Positions 17,450 to 26,220 of a DNA stretch of 64,000 nucleotides are shown piece after piece. The number at the start of each line of letters is the position of its first letter. The first letter of the stretch is position 1. The notes beneath the pieces are model-generated. The model ran no database searches and was not told where the DNA came from. It saw only the letters and a program-made list of their open reading frames with translations. Position numbers and translations under genes: made by a program. The DNA comes from Furfurilactobacillus milii (lineage in GTDB: Bacteria; Bacillota; Bacilli; Lactobacillales; Lactobacillaceae). The stretch spans positions 62,001 through 126,000 of the forward strand of contig NZ_JAIWJF010000008.1 of NCBI RefSeq assembly GCF_021654115.1, read 5' to 3'.

Positions 17450-18115
17450 ATGCGAGTAAGAAACAAACCATGGGCGGACGATCTTATTGCTGAAAACCCT
17501 GAAGCCATTGTATTAGATCCTGCTGCTCACCGAGGTCATTGGCAAGATCGTTTTAAACAGCGACAGCCGTTACAAGTAGAGATTGGCACCGGTAAGGGTC
17601 AGTTTCTGATTGGCATGGCAAAAGCCCATCCAGAAATTAATTTTGTCGGTATTGAATTACAAAAGTCAGTCTTGGCAGCGGCCTTAAAGACGTCTTTGCC
17701 AGAAGCGTTAGATAATTTACAGTGGGTTTTGGCAGATGGCGATGGTGTTGAAACTTTCTTTGAGCCAGGTGAAGTTGATCAACTCTACTTAAATTTTTCT
17801 GATCCATGGCCGAAAACCCGGCATGAAAAGCGCCGTTTGACGTACAAAACTTTCCTTGCCAGTTACAAGGCTGTCCTGCGTGACAATGGTAAGATTCAAT
17901 TTAAAACTGATAATCGCCATCTATTTGAGTATTCACTCATGAGCATGACGACATTTGGGTTGCGACTAACTGAAGTTTCATTGGATCTACATGCAGACAT
18001 TGCGGCTAGTGATGGTAAGCTGGAAAACATTGAGACAGAATACGAACAAAAATTTTCGGCGAAGGGCCAACCCATTTATCGACTCGTCGTTGAAATGCCA
18101 GACAAGGCTAAATAA
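17450..18115 (+). CDS. trmB: tRNA (guanine-N7)-methyltransferase TrmB
   Basis: A 221-residue SAM methyltransferase making m7G46 in tRNA. EIGTGKGQF is the SAM-binding loop, VGIELQKSV the acidic motif II, and LNFSDPWPKTRHEKRRL the TrmB signature. AAGGAG lies ten bases before ATG 17450. The longer frame from 17363 has no ribosome binding site and adds non-conserved residues. In lactobacilli trmB often follows ecsAB. Confidence 0.97.
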   Translation: MRVRNKPWADDLIAENPEAIVLDPAAHRGHWQDRFKQRQPLQVEIGTGKGQFLIGMAKAHPEINFVGIELQKSVLAAALKTSLPEALDNLQWVLADGDGVETFFEPGEVDQLYLNFSDPWPKTRHEKRRLTYKTFLASYKAVLRDNGKIQFKTDNRHLFEYSLMSMTTFGLRLTEVSLDLHADIAASDGKLENIETEYEQKFSAKGQPIYRLVVEMPDKAK

Positions 18116-18144
18116 CCAGTTAGTCGAATTAGAAATCAAAAGAA

Positions 18145-18301
18145 GTTGCGACATCAGTTTATTTGGAACGAATAATGTGAGCAATATCGCGCTCCAAAGT
18201 CCTGAGAATTCCGCTTAGCCCAAAACTGACCCATTCCCCAAGTTCGGGAATAGGTCAGTTTTTCGTTAATGCTTGTTCTCAAGTCGGACTTATGTCGCAG
18301 C
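18145..18301 (+). mobile_element. MITE-like dispersed repeat, copy A (157 bp)
   Basis: A non-coding element bounded by imperfect terminal inverted repeats GTTGCGACATCAG (18145-18157) and CTTATGTCGCAGC (18289-18301). An A-rich flank on each side extends the similarity to about 20 bases. A second copy in opposite orientation lies at 35765-35921, with the same length and about 88% identity by eye. A central hairpin (CTGACC..TTCC with GGAATAGGTCAG, then TTTTT; about 18226-18263) can end trmB transcription. No transposase is present, so it would be mobilised in trans if at all. Confidence 0.8.
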
Positions 18302-18329
18302 TCGTTTTTGATTATCACGAAAAACGGTT

Positions 18330-18358
18330 ACCGCTTGCACGTCGACAGAGCAAGCGGT
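18330..18358 (+). promoter_or_regulatory. Inverted repeat in leader of PTS EIIC gene
   Basis: ACCGCTTGC and GCAAGCGGT form a perfect 9-bp stem around 11 bases, ending 36 bases before the EIIC start. No T run follows, so it is more likely an operator or leader hairpin than a terminator. Confidence 0.4.
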
Positions 18359-18394
18359 ATAAAGAACGTGACACATTATGAGGACGTGACTGTA

Positions 18395-19747
18395 ATGATG
18401 AAACAACTTGGAAAAGATTTTCATATACGTAACGCAGAAGTAGCTTTATTTTTGCGAGACAGACCAATGACTTCTGTTATTCGGCACTCGTTAACCATTT
18501 TGTTTCCGTTTGTTTTAATGGACGTCTTACTGAGTTGGATCGATGAGGCGTGGTTGCGGCCTGATGGTTTTTACTATCAAATTTTTCAATTCAAACGTGC
18601 TGGTAGTGCATTAATTGAGGTCGGTTACTCGCTGAGTGATTTAGTCATCATGCTAAATGTGGTTGTCAGTATTTGCGCAGCCTATCTTGTGGGTTATTAC
18701 TATGCAGAGTTTTTTCACAAAGACAAAATGACGACTGGACTCGCCAGTGGTGCAGCGTACATTATTCTAAATTATGATTATCGAAGTCCGGATAACTTAT
18801 TCTTATTTGATAATTTTGGCTTGCGTGGTCTGTTCTTGGCGTTTGTGACTGGCATCATTGTGGGCTTAATATTCCGAATTCCTTTCAGCAATCACTTTTC
18901 CAGTCATCAGGTTGTAACAGAGGATGACCGACTTTTTTCGCGTTCTCAACGCATGTTTTTTCCGTTGGCAATCGTAATTATTTTGTTTGTGGGCATCGGC
19001 TTTAGCTTAAGTTTGATAACTGCGGCTGGTCCGCTTGGCATCCTCAATGAGGGAATTGCGACCCTTACTTTGGGCAAGGCGACAACGCATGTTTTTGCTA
19101 TTCTGGCATCGGCTGTAATTAGTAATTTGTTAATGTTTTTTGGCCTGGCTAGTCCAATCGCGCAACCGCGATTAACTGGTTTTACGACATACTCCGGTGC
19201 AAATTATCAATTTTCACAAGCGCATCATACATCGTTTGGTGCACCGTACCCAATTACCTTACATACTCTGTATGATGTGTTCGGCAATATTAGTGGCGTG
19301 GGTGGCATGTTGGCCTTGATGATTGCGATTTTACTGGTTGGAATCGTCCATCGTGAACGACGAGTCGCTTATCGTGGACTTCTGCCAACGTTATCCAATA
19401 TGTCGGGGATTGGGCTGGTTGGTCTGCCAATGATTTTTAATTCAATTTATTTGCTGCCGATGCTGATTGTTCCTGTATTCAATATGTTGGTTGGGGCGGT
19501 GTTGATTAAATCGCGTATTATTCCACCAGCAGTTTATCGAATTCCGTGGACGACTCCGGGGATTCTTCAGGGATATGCGGGCACGGGTGGTGATATTGCC
19601 ACATTAGTTGTGGCGATTATTCTCTTTTTCTTGGACATTATTTTCTTTATACCGTTTGTTAAAAACGGGAATCGCCTGCAGGCATTATTAATAACGCGTG
19701 AGCGGAGTCATAAGACAGAGACGGGACGTGATCAAAATGACCAATAA
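18395..19747 (+). CDS. Orphan PTS EIIC-family sugar permease (cellobiose/lactose type)
   Basis: A 450-residue membrane protein with roughly ten hydrophobic segments resembling the IIC domain of lactose/cellobiose-type PTS permeases. The C-terminal pattern (VYRIPWTTPGILQGYAGTGG, then a last helix) matches the family. No EIIA or EIIB gene lies nearby, so it must borrow them, or it acts in a different role. Start ATG 18395 (or 18398) follows AGGACGTG. An upstream frame opening at 18269 runs out of the MITE-like repeat and is rejected. It overlaps the next gene by 11 bases. Confidence 0.75.
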   Translation: MMKQLGKDFHIRNAEVALFLRDRPMTSVIRHSLTILFPFVLMDVLLSWIDEAWLRPDGFYYQIFQFKRAGSALIEVGYSLSDLVIMLNVVVSICAAYLVGYYYAEFFHKDKMTTGLASGAAYIILNYDYRSPDNLFLFDNFGLRGLFLAFVTGIIVGLIFRIPFSNHFSSHQVVTEDDRLFSRSQRMFFPLAIVIILFVGIGFSLSLITAAGPLGILNEGIATLTLGKATTHVFAILASAVISNLLMFFGLASPIAQPRLTGFTTYSGANYQFSQAHHTSFGAPYPITLHTLYDVFGNISGVGGMLALMIAILLVGIVHRERRVAYRGLLPTLSNMSGIGLVGLPMIFNSIYLLPMLIVPVFNMLVGAVLIKSRIIPPAVYRIPWTTPGILQGYAGTGGDIATLVVAIILFFLDIIFFIPFVKNGNRLQALLITRERSHKTETGRDQNDQ

Positions 19748-20720
19748 AATCAAACGATGGTTATTTGTCGGCGGCCTGTTTGTATTTGTCATTGTAGTGA
19801 CTTGTTTCACGATTCCGTGGGTCAAGAGCTCAGTCACTAAGCCGCGAGCCATTCGACAATCCCAAATGTCGCCAGTTATTTTTATTCCTGGATCGTCGGC
19901 TGGACAAAACCGTTTTGATGATTTGTTTAAAACAATCAATTCAGGTCAGGGTGTGGCCAAAAATGTTCAGGGTGGTCAAAAGTCGACGCCAGTTCAACAC
20001 AGCATTGTTAAAATTACGGTTAAGGAAAACGATACCCTCCAAGTCACGGGGCAAGTTCGGGCCGGTGACAACACGCCGTTTTTCGTCGTTGCGTTTGAAA
20101 ATAATCATGATGGTTATACAAACATTAAAAAGCAGGCCAGATGGTTTAACATTGCTTTTAACTATTTAGCCAAAAAGTACAATTTTAACAACTTTTCTGG
20201 GTTTGGTCATTCTAACGGTGGGCTGATATACACATTGTTTTTAGAAAACTATTTCAATCAGTCTAAGTTTAAAATGCACGAATTGATGATGCTGGGATCA
20301 CCGTTTAATCTCGAAGAAAAAGATCAGAGCAAACGGGTCGCTATGTTAGATGACATGGTCGATAACCGTAATAAATTGCCATCTTCATTAAATGTATATT
20401 TGGTTGCTGGTACGGAAAACTACACAAATGACGGAATCGTGCCCGTTGATAGTGTGTACGCCGGTAAATATGTCTATCAAGATCAAGTCGCGCATTTTAC
20501 AGAACTCACGGTAACAGGCAGTGACGCGGAACATTCTGATTTGCCACAAAACAAACAGATCGTGTCATTAATGTCGCAAAACCTGCTACAATTCCAAGAG
20601 CGACAACCACGCATGAATAACGGAACGACTAATCAAAAATCGAAGAACAATTATAATAATCCTGACAATAATCAACCATCTTCAAGTCAATCAAGCAGTG
20701 GTAGCAGTAAGAAAAAATAG
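19737..20720 (+). CDS. Membrane-anchored alpha/beta hydrolase (DUF915-like)
   Basis: A 327-residue protein with an N-terminal transmembrane helix or uncleaved signal (about residues 8-28), VIFIPGSSAG near the oxyanion region, and the nucleophile elbow GHSNGG. DGIVPVDS places the acidic residue and AEHSDLP the histidine. The tail is Asn/Ser rich and ends in lysines. This is the DUF915-type lipase/esterase-like group common in lactobacilli; no substrate is known. ATG 19737 overlaps the EIIC gene, so the two are coupled. Confidence 0.8.
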   Translation: MTNKIKRWLFVGGLFVFVIVVTCFTIPWVKSSVTKPRAIRQSQMSPVIFIPGSSAGQNRFDDLFKTINSGQGVAKNVQGGQKSTPVQHSIVKITVKENDTLQVTGQVRAGDNTPFFVVAFENNHDGYTNIKKQARWFNIAFNYLAKKYNFNNFSGFGHSNGGLIYTLFLENYFNQSKFKMHELMMLGSPFNLEEKDQSKRVAMLDDMVDNRNKLPSSLNVYLVAGTENYTNDGIVPVDSVYAGKYVYQDQVAHFTELTVTGSDAEHSDLPQNKQIVSLMSQNLLQFQERQPRMNNGTTNQKSKNNYNNPDNNQPSSSQSSSGSSKKK

Positions 20721-20769
20721 AATTGCTATGGTATGTAAGACTAGGTTGAGGTATTCGTAGATGAAGCAC

Positions 20770-20823
20770 GATAGCGAAGAAGCCACCGAGATTGTGATTA
20801 ATCTCGGTGGCTTCTTCGCTATC
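20770..20823. terminator. Bidirectional terminator, 24-bp perfect stem
   Basis: GATAGCGAAGAAGCCACCG..ATT and its exact complement surround GTGATT. It lies between convergent genes. Confidence 0.85.
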
Positions 20824-20860
20824 TTATGCGGTTAATTTTTCATGCTATTAAAAATCATGA

Positions 20861-21202
20861 TTATGATTGGAGTTGTGAAGTTACCTTCCAAACATCGACC
20901 ACTTTGCCGGTTTTAGTATCGGCTAAAAACTCGTAAGCTACAGGCTGACCATCCTCATGTTTGATGACACCGCCACGATAGACGAGTGTTTGAGCAGCAA
21001 AGCGTTTAAAGGGTACAGGATGATGTTCAATCCAAGCACCATCAAGAGCGCCTGATTTACGGAAGGAAGTTTTAACCTCCGTTAAAATTCGATCCGGACG
21101 CTTTAGATGTAGATCCTGAATAAGCGCACCAAGAGCAAGACCGGCCGATATTCCCAGTCCTGCTAAGATGGCTAATTGGCTAAAATGCTGATTGTTTGTC
21201 AA
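20861..21202 (-). CDS. Small membrane-anchored protein with PepSY-like region
   Basis: A 113-residue protein with one N-terminal hydrophobic segment (about 6-26), then a basic/mixed domain ending in VAYEFLADTKTGKVVDVWKV. That tail resembles the beta-strand ending of PepSY-type domains, but the match is weak. A TTG start at 21202 is chosen because GGAGGG sits six bases upstream. A TTG eight codons earlier lies before that site. Probably faces the cell wall. Function unknown. Confidence 0.7.
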   Translation of the reverse strand: MTNNQHFSQLAILAGLGISAGLALGALIQDLHLKRPDRILTEVKTSFRKSGALDGAWIEHHPVPFKRFAAQTLVYRGGVIKHEDGQPVAYEFLADTKTGKVVDVWKVTSQLQS

Positions 21203-21344
21203 GGCAATCCCTCCAGTTGTGGTCAAAATGAATTGCTCATAGTGTACACCATTTTAGGAAAACAGGAAAATGTTGTCTGAACGATTGACCACGTAGGTGC
21301 AAGAGGCTAAACTTTAATAACGACATTATATTCGGAGGAAGAAC

Positions 21345-21986
21345 ATGTTAATTGCAAGTATGAACCAGCAAGCATCCCCAGATGTACTGGTGGTCATTTT
21401 GGCTCCCAATGTGGCGGAGCAATCTGTGGAAACCAACCAGAACATTGCGCGTATCTATGATCCTAAAACCGATACAACCTTGGGTTTTAACTTTATTGGT
21501 GTTAGCCATATTGACAAGAGTATCGCCGGTAATGGACCAATTGAATTGTCGGATGATCAAATCAATGCCTTAAAGGCAGCAGTTGAACAAGCTGGGTTTG
21601 ACGCTACAGTTTTAGTTGCTGACCGCACGCCAAAGTTTGTGGTTGGTTATGTAGAATCAACAACGAAGCATCCTGATTCTGATCACTTGTTAGTAACAAA
21701 AACTCGTGTTGACAATGATGAAACGCTGCAAATCGTGAGTGGATCGCCAAACATGCAGGAACATATTTATGTTGTTGTTGCCAAAGTTGGTGCAGTGATG
21801 CCAAACGGTGAAATCATTTGGCCTGGCGAATTGCGGGGCGTTTCCTCAAATGGTATGATTACTAGTGGTCGTGAGCTTCATTTGCAGAATGCACCTCAGG
21901 AAAAAGGGGCACTGATTCTACCAGACGATTTTGCAAAAGTCGGTGATCGGTTTGACTTTAAACGCGGCAATAAGCTTTTTGTGTAA
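21345..21986 (+). CDS. ytpR: tRNA-binding domain protein YtpR
   Basis: A 213-residue protein with an N-terminal DUF4479-type region (residues 1-95) and a C-terminal EMAP/tRNA-binding OB fold (about 100-205). TKHPDSDHLLVTKTRVD, LQIVSGSPN and LRGVSSNGMI are the conserved OB-fold segments shared with PheT and MetRS tails. GGAGGAAG precedes the ATG. YtpR lies beside sftA and murC in Bacillus also. Its biological role is not established. Confidence 0.9.
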   Translation: MLIASMNQQASPDVLVVILAPNVAEQSVETNQNIARIYDPKTDTTLGFNFIGVSHIDKSIAGNGPIELSDDQINALKAAVEQAGFDATVLVADRTPKFVVGYVESTTKHPDSDHLLVTKTRVDNDETLQIVSGSPNMQEHIYVVVAKVGAVMPNGEIIWPGELRGVSSNGMITSGRELHLQNAPQEKGALILPDDFAKVGDRFDFKRGNKLFV

Positions 21987-22050
21987 TGCATTTAATTATT
22001 AGTTAGTCCTTTTTCATGTTTTAGAAGTTTGAATTGCATGATAAGGGTGC

Positions 22051-22074
22051 GAGGGGGCAGAGGCCTCCTCTTTT
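22051..22074 (+). terminator. Probable terminator after ytpR
   Basis: GAGGGGG pairs with CCTCCTC (one G-T pair) around CAGAGG, then TTTT. Confidence 0.6.
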
Positions 22075-22228
22075 GCTAGTTCAAATTTTTAAATTCAAGT
22101 TAGGTTCATGAACCGTTGTTACACGAATAGTGATGACGTTAACTTAGAATCCGATTTGATTTGAAATTAGTGGATTGCAGAGATGGCTGTTTGAAAACGA
22201 TACTCAATAATTTGACTTAGGTGATTCA

Positions 22229-24694
22229 ATGAAACATTACGATGGTCCGGCGTTTCTCCGGCAACATCCAGAAGAATTAACAAGAATAAAACAGCATCGG
22301 CATCATGTTCTACACGCACCTAGTGGTACTGACCGGCAAAGTGGCGGTAGTCAGCGCGTGTCTGAGGATCGACAGGAGACGTCTTCTGCCAACGGTAGTC
22401 AAGACAGAACACCAACTAGTGCGCCAGTTCGTTTCGGTAATGATGAGGTTCAAATAGATCGTGCAACTGCAAGCATGTATGCTTCCCAGCAGGCGCGAGC
22501 TCTTGAACAGACAATTCGTCCTCGTCGACGCCCATGGCAACCCAAGCCTAAGTCGGCTGCTCCTGATACGCAGTACGTATCTGCACTGAATAAACCATTT
22601 GCGCCAGCATCCGCAGCATATTCTGCAACCCCTGATAAGGCAACCAGCAGTTGGGGTAAAGATGACTGGTCACACAAAACAGAGGATGCATCGACAAGTT
22701 CAGATTTGGCGACAACATCACCGAAACGTGAACCAAGCAATAGTGCTTCAAGCACTGAGGTAGTTGCTCATCAGGATTCTGGTCAGTCGTTAACTAGTGC
22801 CGCTTCGGCTCATTCTGCCGTTTCTGAAATAGTAGTGCAGGTAACGAATGCGGTAAGTTCGACACAAACTAGCCATCAAGATGACAGTTATGAGACGAAA
22901 AGTATTCAACATTCGGATAACTCCGCTGCTCTGCAGGAATCCGTCGCAAGTAGTAAGGAGCATTCAGCGCAGAGCATGGCCAATGTTACTTCTCATGCAA
23001 CTGACAGTGATACGGTCGCAACAAGTTCACCAGTTGCACGTTCGCAAACAGCCCTTGGTCATGGATTAGCTGATATTTTGAATGAAGAGCAAAATGGTCA
23101 GAAAGACTTGGCTTTGTTTAATCATGATCATGCTGATTCTGATAAGACGACGGAAGGGTTGGATCAACGACCTGTTCCAGAAAGTGCTCAAGCGAATAAT
23201 AGCACGCAGACCGTTGGGCAAACGGTTGCGCAGCTTTCTGGTCGGACGTACGCATCTGAAAGTGATAAGGGCTTAATGACGTATCATTTTCCGAGTTTGG
23301 ACTTACTTAAGCCGCCAGTACTGCGTGACGAAGCTAAGTTGGATGCCTGGATTGAGAAACAAATTGATGTGCTGAACAGTACCTTGTCCGCCTTTAACGT
23401 GGATGGGGAAGTGGTTGATTACACGGTTGGCCCAACTGTTACCCAATTTCAGGTTAGCCTTGGTCCTGGGGTTCGGGTAAACAAGATCACTAATTTACAA
23501 GATGACCTTAAACTGGCTTTGGCAGCTAAAGATATTCGAATTGAAGCGCCAATTCCCGGTCAATCAACGGTTGGAATTGAAATTCCTGATCTGAAATCTC
23601 GGCCAGTTATGCTGTCTGAGGTTTTGCGTTCTGATGTGTTCCAGAACAGTTTGTCACCACTGACAGTAGCGTTGGGTGTTGATTTATTTGGTAAGCCTCA
23701 GGTAACTGATTTGCGCAGCATGCCACATGGGTTAATTGCCGGAGCAACGGGTTCTGGTAAGTCCGTGTTCATCAACAGTTTGCTGATGTCAATTATGTAC
23801 AAGGCAACGCCACAGGAAGTTAAGCTGATTTTAATTGATCCTAAGGCTGTGGAAATGGCACCATACAATGGGATTCCGCATTTATTATCACCAGTAGTTT
23901 CCGAACCACAAGCAGCAGCAGCCGCTTTGAAATGGGCTGTTAATGAAATGGAAGAACGTTACCAGAAGCTTGCTGCTGGTGGTGCCCGTAACATTGAACA
24001 ATTTAACGAGAAGGCCATGGCAAGTGGTCATCCCGAACAGAAGATGCCCTATATCGTGATTATCATTGACGAATTGGCTGACCTGATGATGGTCGCCGCC
24101 TCAGAGGTGCAAGACTACATCGCCAGAATTACTCAAAAGGCGCGTGCTGCTGGATTACACTTACTGGTCGCCACTCAGCGGCCATCCGTGGATGTTGTTA
24201 CTGGAACGATTAAAAACAATATTCCGACACGGGTAGCCTTTATGGTATCTAGTCAGGTTGATTCACGAACAATTTTAGATACAGCCGGTGCTGAACGTTT
24301 GCTGGGACGAGGAGATATGCTGTACCTCGGTAATGGCAAGAGTCAACCAATCCGACTACAGGGTACCTTTGTTGATGATGAAATTGACACCGTAACTGAT
24401 TTTGTCCGCGAGCAGATGGCGCCACATTATGCCTTCGAACCGAAACAATTGTTAGCAACAGAAATTGCCGCTGAGGATCAAGACGATTTATGGCCCGATG
24501 TTCTGAGTTACGTTGCGAATGAGAAGACGGTCTCTACTTCCAAACTGCAACGCGTCTTTTCTATTGGTTATAACCGTGCAGCAAACCTGGTTGACCAATT
24601 AGAAAGTCACAGTTATGTGTCCGCTCAACAAGGTTCTAAACCCCGAGAAGTTTTCCTGACACCGGATAAGTTAAAAAAGAGTGATGAAGATTAG
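22229..24694 (+). CDS. sftA: Soluble FtsK/SpoIIIE-family DNA translocase SftA
   Basis: An 821-residue DNA pump with no transmembrane segment at its N-terminus, unlike FtsK or SpoIIIE. Residues 1-345 are Ser/Thr/Gln/Ala-rich and probably disordered. The alpha domain starts near 350 (TYHFPSLDLL). Walker A GATGSGKSV is at about 504, Walker B IVIIIDELADLMM at about 610, and the winged-helix gamma domain at about 755-815 (KLQRVFSIGYNRAANLVDQLE). Gene order ytpR-sftA-murC equals Bacillus ytpR-ytpS-murC, which supports SftA. It clears trapped DNA from the closing septum. An AGGTG site precedes the start. Confidence 0.9.
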   Translation: MKHYDGPAFLRQHPEELTRIKQHRHHVLHAPSGTDRQSGGSQRVSEDRQETSSANGSQDRTPTSAPVRFGNDEVQIDRATASMYASQQARALEQTIRPRRRPWQPKPKSAAPDTQYVSALNKPFAPASAAYSATPDKATSSWGKDDWSHKTEDASTSSDLATTSPKREPSNSASSTEVVAHQDSGQSLTSAASAHSAVSEIVVQVTNAVSSTQTSHQDDSYETKSIQHSDNSAALQESVASSKEHSAQSMANVTSHATDSDTVATSSPVARSQTALGHGLADILNEEQNGQKDLALFNHDHADSDKTTEGLDQRPVPESAQANNSTQTVGQTVAQLSGRTYASESDKGLMTYHFPSLDLLKPPVLRDEAKLDAWIEKQIDVLNSTLSAFNVDGEVVDYTVGPTVTQFQVSLGPGVRVNKITNLQDDLKLALAAKDIRIEAPIPGQSTVGIEIPDLKSRPVMLSEVLRSDVFQNSLSPLTVALGVDLFGKPQVTDLRSMPHGLIAGATGSGKSVFINSLLMSIMYKATPQEVKLILIDPKAVEMAPYNGIPHLLSPVVSEPQAAAAALKWAVNEMEERYQKLAAGGARNIEQFNEKAMASGHPEQKMPYIVIIIDELADLMMVAASEVQDYIARITQKARAAGLHLLVATQRPSVDVVTGTIKNNIPTRVAFMVSSQVDSRTILDTAGAERLLGRGDMLYLGNGKSQPIRLQGTFVDDEIDTVTDFVREQMAPHYAFEPKQLLATEIAAEDQDDLWPDVLSYVANEKTVSTSKLQRVFSIGYNRAANLVDQLESHSYVSAQQGSKPREVFLTPDKLKKSDED

Positions 24695-24753
24695 CTTAAA
24701 CCTGTAAAGAACCTTGATTGTTAACGATTAATGTTGTTACATTAGATTTGTTC

Positions 24754-24779
24754 ATTACAAAATATAGATAGTTTGTAAT
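24754..24779 (+). promoter_or_regulatory. Inverted repeat in front of murC
   Basis: ATTACAAA (24754-24761) and TTTGTAAT (24772-24779) are perfect 8-bp arms around ten bases, ending 19 bases before the murC start. Operator or leader hairpin; the regulator is unknown. Confidence 0.4.
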
Positions 24780-24798
24780 ATTAAGGAGCCCATTATTC

Positions 24799-26133
24799 AT
24801 GGATAACACAGACACAACTTATTACTTTGTTGGTATTAAAGGGTCAGGAATGGCCTCGTTGGCATTAATCTTACATGATCGTGGGGACCGTGTTGAAGGC
24901 TCTGACATTGAGCAGTACACCTTTACACAACGACCTTTGGAACAGGCTGGCATTAAGATTTATGGATTTAATCCAGACAATTTGCATGCCGGTTTAACCG
25001 TTATCGCTGGGAATGCTTTCCCTGATACTCATCCGGAAATTGTTCGTGCCAAAGAATTGGGATTGACCGTGGTTCGTTATCACGAATTTTTAGGCCAATT
25101 GATGAAGGGTTACACAAGTATTGGGATTGCCGGCGCACACGGTAAGACCAGCACAACTGGTTTACTTTCACATGTTTTGAGTGGCATTGCACCAACCAGT
25201 TATTTGATTGGTGACGGTACAGGTAAAGGTACGCCTAACTCACGTTTCTTTGTCTTTGAAGCTGATGAATACCGTCGTCATTTCTTGGCTTACCACCCAG
25301 ATTATGCCATCATGACGAATATTGACTTTGATCACCCAGATTATTACAAGGGCATCGACGATGTTTACAGTGCCTTTGAAACATTTGCTGGTCAAGTTGG
25401 TAAGGCAATCTTCGCATGGGGTGATGATCCAGAACTGCGCAAGCTTACGGCTAAAGTCCCAGTTTATTACTACGGGGTTAACGATACAGATGACATTCAG
25501 GCCCGTAATGTTAAACGCACTACGAAGGGTTCAAACTTTGATGTTTATATCCATGATGAATTTATCGGAAACTTTGAAATTCAGTTATTTGGTGAACACA
25601 ATGTGCTGAACAGTTTGGCAGTTATCGCCGTTGCTCACTTTGAAAAAGTGGATATGGACGATTTACGTAAGGAATTGCTTTCCTTCCAGGGTGTCAAACG
25701 GCGTTTCTCAGAACGTAAAGTTGCCGATATGACAATCATCGACGATTACGCTCATCATCCGTCAGAAATCAAGGCAACAATCGATGCTGCCCGTCAAAAG
25801 TATCCTGATAAGGAATTAATTGCTGTCTTCCAGCCGCATACGTTTACGCGGACAATCGCGTTGATGGATGATTTTGCCAAGAGCCTTAATTTGGCAGATA
25901 AAGTTTACCTAACGAATATTTTTGGCTCTGCCCGTGAAAAGACTGGGGATGTCTCCAGTGCTGATTTAGGTGCTAAAATTACCAAGGGTGGCGAAGTGCT
26001 GACGTTGAATAATATGTCACCTTTACTGGACTATCATGACGCTGTGGCCATCTTTATGGGGGCTGGTGACGTTCAGAAGTATGAACGTGAGTACGAAACG
26101 CTTCTGAGTAACACGAGCTTGAATAATGGTTAA
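24799..26133 (+). CDS. murC: UDP-N-acetylmuramate--L-alanine ligase
   Basis: A 444-residue cytosolic Mur ligase adding L-Ala to UDP-MurNAc. [14 protein letters not shown] is the N-terminal UDP-binding loop, [11 protein letters not shown] the ATP P-loop, [10 protein letters not shown] the metal-binding acidic segment, and [10 protein letters not shown] the C-terminal domain signature. It follows sftA by 104 bases. The ribosome binding site is TAAGGAG. Confidence 0.98.
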   Translation: MDNTDTTYYFVGIKGSGMASLALILHDRGDRVEGSDIEQYTFTQRPLEQAGIKIYGFNPDNLHAGLTVIAGNAFPDTHPEIVRAKELGLTVVRYHEFLGQLMKGYTSIGIAGAHGKTSTTGLLSHVLSGIAPTSYLIGDGTGKGTPNSRFFVFEADEYRRHFLAYHPDYAIMTNIDFDHPDYYKGIDDVYSAFETFAGQVGKAIFAWGDDPELRKLTAKVPVYYYGVNDTDDIQARNVKRTTKGSNFDVYIHDEFIGNFEIQLFGEHNVLNSLAVIAVAHFEKVDMDDLRKELLSFQGVKRRFSERKVADMTIIDDYAHHPSEIKATIDAARQKYPDKELIAVFQPHTFTRTIALMDDFAKSLNLADKVYLTNIFGSAREKTGDVSSADLGAKITKGGEVLTLNNMSPLLDYHDAVAIFMGAGDVQKYEREYETLLSNTSLNNG

Positions 26134-26163
26134 TGTTGATTAAATACGATTCTTAGACATAAA

Positions 26164-26205
26164 CAAAAATACCATCGCGAAGTTAAATTCGTAACGGTAT
26201 TTTTA
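26164..26205. terminator. Bidirectional terminator between murC and MFS gene
   Basis: AAAAATACC pairs with GGTATTTTT around an inner GCGAA/TTCGT stem. Confidence 0.8.
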
Positions 26206-26220
26206 TTTGTCCATGTTTTT

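Noticed and set aside
18310-18345. CcpA cre site before the EIIC gene
   Set aside because: An AAAACGGTTACC stretch resembles cre but lacks the required TG at the left end.
18269-18394. N-terminal extension of the EIIC gene
   Set aside because: It starts within the MITE-like repeat and crosses the leader hairpin; ATG 18395 begins the recognisable protein.
22450-22755. 101-codon minus-strand frame opposite the sftA arm
   Set aside because: Arises from the low-complexity Ser/Ala codons on the other strand.
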